Positions 1 through 4,614 of a DNA stretch of 5,584 bases are shown one piece after another. Source of the DNA: an archaeon MnTg01 (GTDB taxonomy: Archaea; Thermoproteota; Nitrososphaeria; Nitrososphaerales; Nitrosopumilaceae). The stretch spans positions 1 through 5,584 of the forward strand of contig BFAR01000112.1 of the NCBI GenBank assembly GCA_008974855.1, written 5' to 3'. The notes under the pieces were generated by a model. That model was not told the DNA's origin. It searched no databases and worked only from the letters and a program-made list of their open reading frames with translations. Positions within the stretch are counted from its first letter, which is position 1. Each line of letters opens with the position of its first letter. The translations under genes were made by a program, and so were the position numbers.

Positions 1-568
1 CATTAGATGTAGCACCAGCCCCAATTACTCTTAATTTAGAAATCTTTTTAGCTTTGTCAAAATCTTCTTCATCTGGTTCTACAAATCCTGCAAATAATGC
101 TATGAAAATTGCAAAACCCCCAGTTTTAATCTTAATTTTTTCTAAAGTAGCTACTATTCCATGTGCTCCTTCATGAATTACTAAAACAATAGGAATTGAT
201 AGCAAAAAGTAAGCAATAGATGCAGAAGATGTTAAAGTAACTCCAGGAATTAATATTGTTAATTCTGAAAACTCTGTAGGCTCCACAAAATAGTTTAAAA
301 CATTATTTAACAAAAACCAGAATGCAAAACCCATCATCAAAAATCCTGCAATTACACTTACATCTGCAAAAACTCTAATACCTCTTCTTGTTCGACCTAA
401 CATTTTTGTAAGTGCAGATTGAACTCCATAATTTTTGTAAGTCAAACTGTAAGGCTTTATCTCAAAACCTCGATTTTCTAATTTTAGTCCTTTTGCTACA
501 AAAAAAACTACTACCCATCCCATAAGGACGTAAATAATCGAATTTTCGGTAATAAAGTCTAGTTCCAA
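1..568 (-). CDS. M50 / site-2-protease-like membrane metallopeptidase (3' end beyond window)
   Basis: The 189 residues visible are the N-terminal part of an intramembrane zinc metalloprotease. This family cleaves membrane-anchored proteins within the bilayer. A hydrophobic segment lies at residues 12-27, a second at about 68-90 and a third at about 115-131. The third runs into HEGAH (132-136), which is the HExxH zinc motif with its catalytic glutamate. A further hydrophobic stretch (150-163) leads to FVEPDEED and then GAGATSN at the edge, which resembles the conserved glycine/asparagine segment after the active-site helix in M50 proteins. The third zinc ligand (family LDG motif) would lie outside the window. 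The start is probably TTG at 568: an in-frame TGA stands at 590-592, there is no ATG between, and the first internal ATG (523) would cut into the first membrane segment. The substrate is unknown. The gene diverges from cutA. Confidence 0.85.
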   Translation of the reverse strand, partial: MELDFITENSIIYVLMGWVVVFFVAKGLKLENRGFEIKPYSLTYKNYGVQSALTKMLGRTRRGIRVFADVSVIAGFLMMGFAFWFLLNNVLNYFVEPTEFSELTILIPGVTLTSSASIAYFLLSIPIVLVIHEGAHGIVATLEKIKIKTGGFAIFIALFAGFVEPDEEDFDKAKKISKLRVIGAGATSN

Positions 569-611
569 AGTAATTGTTACTTTTTTTAATCAGGTAAATT
601 TATCGTTTGCT
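569..611. promoter_or_regulatory. Divergent promoter region between the M50 peptidase gene and cutA
   Basis: Only 43 bases separate the two divergent starts. On the minus strand, GATAAATTTACC (positions 605-594) is a TATA-like element about 30 bases before the TTG at 568, which supports that start. On the plus strand the T-rich stretch ending in TTTAATC (about 585-591) lies 21-27 bases before the cutA ATG and could be its TATA element. No ribosome binding site is evident before either start, so short-leader or leaderless transcripts are likely. The two promoters must overlap, so the two genes may compete for basal factors. Confidence 0.4.
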
Positions 612-923
612 ATGAAAGCTGTGATAATCGTATCTACTTATCCAGACCAAAAAACAGTAAAAAAAACTGCAAATGAATTAGTTAAAAATCGACTAGCTGC
701 ATGTGTTAATATTTCTAAAATCTCTTCGATTTATTCTTGGAAAGGAAAAGTTGAAAATACCACTGAATTTTTAGCTATTTTTAAAACAACTCAAAAAAAC
801 AAAAATTCTTTGAAAAAAGCCATAAAAAAAATGCATCCTTATAGGGTTCCTGAAATTGCAGAAATTGATGTTCGCTCAATAAATCAACCATATTTAAAAT
901 GGTTAATAGAATCAACAAATTAG
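612..923 (+). CDS. cutA: CutA1 family divalent-cation tolerance protein
   Basis: At 103 residues this is a full-length CutA1 protein, a small ferredoxin-like-fold trimer linked to divalent metal (copper) tolerance; its precise activity in archaea is not settled. Family hallmarks are in order: the N-terminal strand AVIIVSTYPD (3-12), LAACVNI with Cys31 (28-34), the IYSWKGKVE block (40-48), Glu52, the strand AIFKT (55-59), and the C-terminal signature HPYRVPEI (75-82). There is no signal peptide, so it should be cytosolic. The ATG at 612 gives the expected N-terminus. The TAG stop overlaps the stop of the convergent Pelota gene by 4 bases (920-923), so the two transcripts must have overlapping 3' ends. 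Nothing is missing from the protein. Confidence 0.95.
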   Translation: MKAVIIVSTYPDQKTVKKTANELVKNRLAACVNISKISSIYSWKGKVENTTEFLAIFKTTQKNKNSLKKAIKKMHPYRVPEIAEIDVRSINQPYLKWLIESTN

Positions 924-1972
924 ACTTCTACTGGAAATCTTAGCAAAGAAACTATTCCTCCCAAACCAGTAACTCTCAATCCTACATCAGTTGTTGAATC
1001 AGCACTGTAGGTTTTTACTCCCTTAGCTTCTGCATCATTTAAAAGCTTAATTATTTTTTCTTCATCTTCAGTTTGAAGAATTTTATCTGAAAACACCAAA
1101 GAATCTACTGCTCCAAATTGATTAGCCTTTTTTGTTTCGTCAAAACCCATGGTAAACTTTCTACTTTTTTTATTGGCTCGAATCATAATCTCATCAATAA
1201 TAGATGATACCTTTGCAAGTTTACTATCTGACATAATTTCCTTCATAGATTCAGATTTTGTAAAAATATAGATACCATCTTCTCCACCAGAATCTATTCC
1301 TTCAATTACTTGGATTTTATGTTTTTGACCAATTGAAGTTTTTTGAAGATAATTACTAAATCGTTTCCTAGTTTCTCCTGGTCCAAAAATTATGATAACA
1401 TCTCCTTCTTTAAGAGATGACGCAACAGCTTTTTGAATAACTTCAAAAAATTTTTCTATATTAAAATTTGACTTGTATTGTTTTCCACTTGAACCAGAAT
1501 AGATATTTGGGGTTAATTGAAGATGAGTTCCTTTTAATCTACCTATACCACAATCGGTAGTATCAATACCAATTAGAAGAAAACCAAATTTTTGTTTATT
1601 TGAATGAATAAGTTTTTTTTCAACAACAGTCCAGTGTTTTTTAATTAAATTAAATCCCTCATTTAGCTGTATTAGATACGAATGATGAGAACCATGTGTA
1701 ACAGCTTCATTATTTGACTCCATGATTTTGCCTGCAACTCTTAACTTATCTAAAACATTATCTAATGAGATTTTTTCAACTTCAAGAGATATTTTAATTC
1801 TTACTCTATCTCCTCTGTCTGGTCTTGCATACTCTTTATCTTGTTTTATTACTCTAGTTGTAGTACCAACAATTCGATCTCCTGCTTTAATTATTCTACG
1901 CAGTGTAAGTAAATCATCAGATTCTTCTGGGATAATTGAAATAGAGTTATTATCTAAAATTTTTGTTATCAT
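920..1972 (-). CDS. pelA: Pelota (aPelota), mRNA surveillance / ribosome rescue factor
   Basis: This 350-residue protein is full length for archaeal Pelota, the eRF1 paralogue. Pelota enters the empty A site of stalled ribosomes with a translational GTPase (aEF1A in archaea) and promotes splitting with ABCE1. The N-terminal Sm-like domain spans about 1-125, with VGTTTR (35-40), the ARPDRGDRVRIKISLEVEKI stretch (49-68) and VTHGSHHS (91-98). The central domain (about 128-255) contains IGIDTTDCGIG (134-144) and FGPGETRKRF (196-205), and lacks the GGQ peptide-release motif of eRF1, as expected. The C-terminal L7Ae-like domain (about 256-350) ends in GLGGIVSLLRFP (336-347), the usual Pelota terminus. 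The gene lies 37 bases downstream of a co-oriented small protein gene. The AT-rich gap could hold its own TATA element; no ribosome binding site is seen. Confidence 0.96.
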   Translation of the reverse strand: MITKILDNNSISIIPEESDDLLTLRRIIKAGDRIVGTTTRVIKQDKEYARPDRGDRVRIKISLEVEKISLDNVLDKLRVAGKIMESNNEAVTHGSHHSYLIQLNEGFNLIKKHWTVVEKKLIHSNKQKFGFLLIGIDTTDCGIGRLKGTHLQLTPNIYSGSSGKQYKSNFNIEKFFEVIQKAVASSLKEGDVIIIFGPGETRKRFSNYLQKTSIGQKHKIQVIEGIDSGGEDGIYIFTKSESMKEIMSDSKLAKVSSIIDEIMIRANKKSRKFTMGFDETKKANQFGAVDSLVFSDKILQTEDEEKIIKLLNDAEAKGVKTYSADSTTDVGLRVTGLGGIVSLLRFPVEV

Positions 1973-2009
1973 TTATAGAAATTTTATAATAAACATAAAG
2001 AAATAGAGT

Positions 2010-2432
2010 TTAGCTCGTTATTTCATTGATGTTTGTTTTACTTTCTTCAGCTTTTTTCCGTACGTAGTTTTCTACCCATTCCATTGTAATTACACCACTC
2101 TCGGCCAAATTAACAAGTGAATTTTGGGAAGCCTCACCTGTAACTTTGCCATTTAATCTTCTAATTTGACGCCATTTTAAATGGGTATTACCACTTTTTG
2201 AATTATAGATTATTCCCAAAACGTCTCTTGCATTAACAAAAGTTATCTCTCGAAGTTTTTTCAAAGTAACTTTGTCAGCAGCTTCAACATAGATAGAACC
2301 AAGTGAATCTTCTCTTTCTGGAAAAACTTCGTAATCGTCTAGATAACTGCTTGGAACAAATGAACTACAAGTACTAGTAATAATGAAACGTCTGAAACTA
2401 TCAATTGACGCTGGAGTATCTATCTTAACCAT
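2010..2432 (-). CDS. Conserved-looking hypothetical protein upstream of Pelota
   Basis: I do not recognise this 140-residue protein. It is soluble, with no signal peptide or membrane segment. The N-terminal half (1-55) has Ser/Thr-rich and acidic stretches (FVPSSY 25-30, DDYEVFPEREDS 32-43). A basic central block follows (DKVTLKKLREITFVNARDV 53-71, then HLKWRQIRRLNGK 84-96). The C-terminus is a predicted helix with charged residues (MEWVENYVRKKAEE 117-130). Cys22 is the only cysteine, so a zinc site is unlikely. The basic middle would suit nucleic-acid or ribosome contact, but that is inference. It is transcribed toward Pelota with a 37-base gap, so the two may form an operon. The ATG at 2432 is preceded by a TATA-like element at the spacing expected for a leaderless message. 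Confidence 0.75.
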   Translation of the reverse strand: MVKIDTPASIDSFRRFIITSTCSSFVPSSYLDDYEVFPEREDSLGSIYVEAADKVTLKKLREITFVNARDVLGIIYNSKSGNTHLKWRQIRRLNGKVTGEASQNSLVNLAESGVITMEWVENYVRKKAEESKTNINEITS

Positions 2433-2461
2433 TTAGGCTATTTAGGTACATGCCATTTATC
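2431..2461 (-). promoter_or_regulatory. Promoter of the gene upstream of Pelota, with a 9-bp direct repeat
   Basis: On the minus strand GATAAATGGC (2461-2452) is a TATA-like element centred about 25 bases before the ATG at 2432. Between it and the coding region, CCTAAAT occurs twice at a 9-base step (2446-2440 and 2437-2431), and the second copy includes the start codon. The repeat may be an operator or simple low-complexity AT-rich sequence. Confidence 0.35.
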
Positions 2462-2504
2462 AAGCTTTTTGAAAAATTCAATAAGTAATTAGATTGAATC
2501 TATT

Positions 2505-2569
2505 ATGCAGGCGTTGATGATTCTATCCCTCTGATTTGATGATAGGGATCTTGAGTTCTGAGCCTGCAT
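2505..2569 (+). ncRNA. Box C/D guide sRNA, predicted to target C34 of tRNA-Leu(CAA)
   Basis: A perfect 8-bp terminal stem, ATGCAGGC (2505-2512) with GCCTGCAT (2562-2569), encloses all four boxes in the right order. These are C TTGATGA (2514-2520), D' CTGA (2531-2534), C' TTGATGA (2536-2542) and D CTGA (2558-2561). Box C touches one stem arm (one base apart) and box D the other, as in L7Ae/Nop5/fibrillarin RNPs that 2'-O-methylate RNA. The C boxes have U instead of R at the first position. The C-D' gap is 10 nt and the C'-D gap 15 nt, unlike the usual 12, and the D'-C' spacer is short. The D guide (2544-2557) pairs with 5'-GACUCAAGAUCC, the tRNA-Leu(CAA) anticodon arm as I remember it, with the fifth base before D (G2553) opposite C34. 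The D' guide would recognise AGGGAUAGAA; its target is unclear. The sRNA stands alone between two divergent genes. Confidence 0.82.
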
Positions 2570-2576
2570 CTTATGA

Positions 2577-2585
2577 TATTTATGA
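2577..2585 (+). promoter_or_regulatory. TATA-like element of the YjbQ gene
   Basis: TATTTATGA is centred about 27 bases before the ATG at 2608, the spacing expected for a leaderless archaeal transcript. It starts 8 bases after the guide RNA's terminal stem, so the gene probably has its own promoter rather than depending on read-through from the sRNA. Confidence 0.4.
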
Positions 2586-2607
2586 TATGTTTTACATTTA
2601 ATGAAAT

Positions 2608-3027
2608 ATGAATTCCCTAACAGAATATCTATCATTTAACACTAAAACTAGAATAGCTTTTGTAAACATAACATCTCAAATAGAAAAATTAATAAAAAAA
2701 AGTGGTATTAAAGATGGCTTATGTTTAGTTAATGCAATGCACATTACTGCTAGTGTTTTTATTAACGACAATGAAAAAGGACTACACAAAGATTATGAGA
2801 AATGGCTTGAAGAATTGGCTCCGCATTCACCAATAGATAATTATGATCACAATAAAACTGGTGAAGACAATGCAGATGCTCATCTAAAACGACAAGTAAT
2901 GGGTCGTGAAGTTGTTATAGCAATAACTAATGGGACATTGGATTTTGGTCCATGGGAACAGATTTTTTATGGTGAATTTGACGGAAAAAGAAAAAAACGT
3001 GTTCTAGTCAAGATAATTGGTGAATAG
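2608..3027 (+). CDS. YjbQ / UPF0047 family protein (secondary thiamine-phosphate synthase family)
   Basis: This 139-residue protein has the full length and motif order of the UPF0047/YjbQ family. The motifs are [15 protein letters not shown] (45-59) with His45 and Glu56, the [19 protein letters not shown] block (81-99) with His81, Glu86, Asp87 and His92, and [13 protein letters not shown] (108-120) followed by [16 protein letters not shown] (124-139). The E. coli relative has weak thiamine-phosphate synthase activity, but the family's main role is not established, so the enzyme name is tentative. It is cytosolic. The start at 2608 is chosen because the nearby ATG at 2601 is in another frame. 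The gene converges on a small cysteine-rich gene, leaving 6 bases between the two stop codons. Confidence 0.93.
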   Translation: MNSLTEYLSFNTKTRIAFVNITSQIEKLIKKSGIKDGLCLVNAMHITASVFINDNEKGLHKDYEKWLEELAPHSPIDNYDHNKTGEDNADAHLKRQVMGREVVIAITNGTLDFGPWEQIFYGEFDGKRKKRVLVKIIGE

Positions 3028-3029
3028 AA

Positions 3030-3035
3030 TTTTTT
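3030..3035 (+). terminator. Possible T-tract terminator after the YjbQ gene
   Basis: A run of six T follows the TAG of the YjbQ gene by two bases and reaches into the stop codon of the convergent small gene. Archaeal RNA polymerase can terminate on short T-runs without a hairpin, and none is seen here. The run is short, so this is tentative. Confidence 0.3.
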
Positions 3036-3198
3036 ATCCAAAATCAGTATCTCTTTTCTGACTCTGGCCTTCATTGGATCTAGCAGCTTCTCTAAATTCC
3101 GTATCGTGGTTTTGTGCACCATGATTACATTTAACACAACCAGCTTTGAAACCATTTGGATCCTTTTCGAAACTTTCACAACCACAAAAACAAACCAT
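3034..3198 (-). CDS. Small cysteine-rich, probable zinc-binding protein (54 aa)
   Basis: A short reading frame encodes a 54-residue protein with a cysteine-dense N-terminus. Cys3, Cys5 and Cys7 form CxCxC within MVCFCGCE, Cys21 and Cys24 form CVKC, and His26 and His31 follow. Spacing of C(x)C(x)C, 13 residues, then CxxC resembles a compact zinc ribbon or a metal-thiolate site. The C-terminal third (about 32-54, rich in E, R, S, Q and D) looks disordered. I do not recognise a named family. Support for a real gene comes from the clustered cysteines, a TATA-like element 26 bases before the ATG, and a tight fit between two neighbours (stop 6 bases from the YjbQ stop). It lies downstream of a DtxR-family regulator on the same strand, so a metal-related role is possible but inferred. 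Confidence 0.7.
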   Translation of the reverse strand: MVCFCGCESFEKDPNGFKAGCVKCNHGAQNHDTEFREAARSNEGQSQKRDTDFG

Positions 3199-3200
3199 AC

Positions 3201-3224
3201 TAAGGAGAATCCTTAATAGTATTT
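3201..3224 (-). promoter_or_regulatory. Promoter of the cysteine-rich gene with operator-like inverted repeat
   Basis: AAATAC on the minus strand (3224-3219) is a TATA-like element starting 26 bases before the ATG at 3198, which implies a leaderless transcript. Between it and the start lies a perfect inverted repeat, TAAGGA-GAA-TCCTTA (3201-3215), with 6-bp arms and a 3-base centre. A protein bound there would cover the expected transcription start region and block polymerase, the usual position for an archaeal repressor. The adjacent DtxR-family gene is the obvious candidate regulator, but this is inference. One arm could alternatively act as a ribosome binding site (AAGGA, minus strand). 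Confidence 0.5.
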
Positions 3225-3281
3225 CTTCTTTTTCAGTTTCTAATTATCTAGATGAATAACAATTATCAAAATATTTTAGAC

Positions 3282-3725
3282 CTAAGAATTATTCCTACAA
3301 CATTCTCCTGGTGGAATATCATGTTCGTGTGGACATTTTCTTGGATGTTTTAACATGGTGCATAGTGCATCTGTAAATATTTTGTTCATATGATGCTCAA
3401 TACCACAAACCATTTCTTCATCTATCTCGACTTTAAGTGCACTTTCCATCAAAACCTCCAATAATCTACTATTTCGCATCATGCTAGCACCTACTTTTTC
3501 ACCCTCTTCTGTAAGCTTAACGCCAGCTTTGTTATAGTCTACCAAGTTTTGCCCATTGAGTTTTTTTAACATCTGAACAACGCTTGGTTGTCTTACATTG
3601 AGCATTTTTGCAATCGAACTAATTTTTACTGGTTCGTTTCTTTCCTTAAGATGCCAAATGGCTTTAAGGTACATTTCAACATGTTCTGCTTCGGCAGTAC
3701 CTACAAAAAGAATTTCATCAGTCAT
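3282..3725 (-). CDS. DtxR/MntR-family metal-dependent transcriptional regulator
   Basis: This 147-residue protein has the two-domain DtxR layout without the third SH3-like domain. A winged helix spans about 13-75 (EMYLKAIWHL 17-26; recognition region NVRQPSVVQMLKKLNGQNLV 43-62). The dimerisation and metal domain follows (about 76-147). By alignment from memory, the DtxR site built on Met10, Cys102, Glu105 and His106 is kept as Met18, Cys107, Glu110 and His111 (CGIEHH). Met and Cys at these places favour an iron-type rather than a MntR-type (Asp/Glu) site. The ancillary site is degenerate: DtxR His79 corresponds to Ser86 and His98 to Glu103, while Glu83 is kept as Glu90. The C-terminal HPRKCPHEHDIPPGECC (127-143) matches the family's cysteine/histidine tail. 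It starts 4 bases after the TrmB-like gene's stop, so the two are almost certainly cotranscribed. Confidence 0.92.
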   Translation of the reverse strand: MTDEILFVGTAEAEHVEMYLKAIWHLKERNEPVKISSIAKMLNVRQPSVVQMLKKLNGQNLVDYNKAGVKLTEEGEKVGASMMRNSRLLEVLMESALKVEIDEEMVCGIEHHMNKIFTDALCTMLKHPRKCPHEHDIPPGECCRNNS

Positions 3726-3729
3726 TTAA

Positions 3730-4497
3730 CTAAACCTTCTTGGAGTCTTTTAATAAATATTCAAAATACTCTCTTGCAAATCCTGCTAATCCAGCATGAT
3801 CTGCCCAAATAGCAACAATATCGGTCGAGGTAGAATCACTAAGCTCAGGCCCTAAGAGAATTACTACATACCGTTTATCTGAAATAATCCCTCCTCCAAA
3901 AAGACCTTTTTTCACCTTTACTGTAGCTACTCTTGAAATTGCTTTGAGAGATTCTTTGTCTAAGGAGTCGGATATTAGAATAGTAATTTCAACTCCTTTA
4001 TCATGAAGTAATCTAAGCTTTGGTAATGCTTGTTTGACTAGATCTTCACTAGCTCTTGGTACAGCAATCATTACCTCGTTTTTGCAAGAATCTATCATTT
4101 CTAATATCTTTGAAATAATGTTAACATTGCCAGATAAAACCCAAATGTCTGGTCTTTCACTGGTACCACTTTTTTCATAAAGGGGAATTAATTCATTCAA
4201 AACTACATTTTGATTATCCTTAAACTCCGAATCTAGTCTTTGTTTTGTGGTTTCTAGAGCTGTTGCAGGTGATTTTGCTAAATACTTTGTAGGCCGAGAA
4301 TCATCAGACCCTACCCATCCCTTTTCTTCTAAAGATCCTAACACCTCATAAATTTTTGAGTAGGGTACACCAGATTTCTGGCTTAAATCTGAAGCAGTAA
4401 GCTCCCCTGCCTTTAGTAATGAAGAAAAAGTTCTGATCTCATAACTGGTTAGCCCAATCTTATCAAGTGACTTTCGTGTTTTGTCTGAGATACTCAT
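3730..4497 (-). CDS. TrmB-like transcriptional regulator
   Basis: This is a 255-residue TrmB-type regulator when started at the ATG at 4497. A winged helix lies at about 14-65, with GLTSYEIRTFSSLLKAGEL (15-33) and the recognition segment SGVPYSKIYEVLGSLEEKGW (42-61). A helical linker (about 76-110) follows, probably a dimerising coiled coil. The C-terminal effector domain (about 116-250) begins DIWVLSG and contains EVMIAVPRA (141-149) and GVEITILIS (168-176), typical of TrmB proteins. Some family members sense sugars; the ligand here is unknown. The frame stays open upstream to an ATG at 4566, but a TATA element at 4518-4527 lies inside that extension, centred 25-28 bases before 4497, so the shorter leaderless start is preferred. 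The gene heads a two-regulator operon and diverges from the radical SAM gene, its most likely target besides itself. Confidence 0.9.
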   Translation of the reverse strand: MSISDKTRKSLDKIGLTSYEIRTFSSLLKAGELTASDLSQKSGVPYSKIYEVLGSLEEKGWVGSDDSRPTKYLAKSPATALETTKQRLDSEFKDNQNVVLNELIPLYEKSGTSERPDIWVLSGNVNIISKILEMIDSCKNEVMIAVPRASEDLVKQALPKLRLLHDKGVEITILISDSLDKESLKAISRVATVKVKKGLFGGGIISDKRYVVILLGPELSDSTSTDIVAIWADHAGLAGFAREYFEYLLKDSKKV

Positions 4498-4517
4498 GCG
4501 ATCTAAGCGCATTTTTT

Positions 4518-4527
4518 TGGTATTTAA
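4518..4527 (-). promoter_or_regulatory. TATA element of the TrmB-like/DtxR operon
   Basis: On the minus strand, TTAAATACCA begins 30 bases before the ATG at 4497, a typical archaeal TATA position for a leaderless message. It decides the start of the TrmB-like gene: the ATG at 4512 is too close and the ATG at 4566 lies upstream of it. The same ten bases form the promoter of the divergent gene. Confidence 0.6.
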
Positions 4528-4578
4528 ATCCCCTACGAATGATTCTCCTTTATCCCACGGGGGCAAGTGTGAAAGTCA

Positions 4579-4588
4579 TTAAATACCA
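4579..4588 (+). promoter_or_regulatory. TATA element of the radical SAM gene
   Basis: TTAAATACCA on the plus strand begins 36 bases before the ATG at 4615. Using the spacing of the identical element on the other strand, transcription would begin near 4609, giving a leader of about 6 bases. The 51 bases between the two elements (4528-4578) are locally GC-richer and are the likely place for operators shared by both genes. I see no clear palindrome there. Confidence 0.55.
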
Positions 4589-4614
4589 TTCTAGAAAAGT
4601 GCCTTTTGATAGGA

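Noticed and set aside
920..923. 4-base overlap of the convergent cutA and Pelota stop codons
   Set aside because: This is common in compact archaeal genomes and needs no special explanation.
1722..2006. Plus-strand open frame of 94 codons opposite the Pelota gene
   Set aside because: It is antisense to the well-supported N-terminal Pelota domain, and its translation is low-complexity hydrophobic/serine-rich sequence without recognisable motifs.
2521..2530. D' guide matching the AGGGAUA of the 23S rRNA peptidyl-transferase region
   Set aside because: Only seven contiguous pairs fit before a mismatch, the spacer is short and the rRNA sequence was recalled rather than compared, so the match is not strong enough to claim.
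2967..3185. Minus-strand open frame of 72 codons over the end of the YjbQ gene
   Set aside because: It overlaps conserved YjbQ codons and lies in a different frame from the cysteine-rich gene at 3034-3198, which has clear motifs and a promoter.
3588..3812. Plus-strand open frame of 74 codons across the DtxR/TrmB junction
   Set aside because: It is antisense to two recognised genes, and its translation resembles no family.
4541..4550. AAGGAGAATC (minus strand) in the TrmB/radical SAM gap, identical to ten bases of the palindrome region (3202-3211)
   Set aside because: The second copy is not palindromic, and many chance 10-base matches are expected in a window of this size, so a common operator is not supported.
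4498..4566. Longer start (ATG 4566) for the TrmB-like protein
   Set aside because: The extra 23 residues look unlike the family and would contain the TATA element at 4518-4527, which is placed correctly for a start at 4497.
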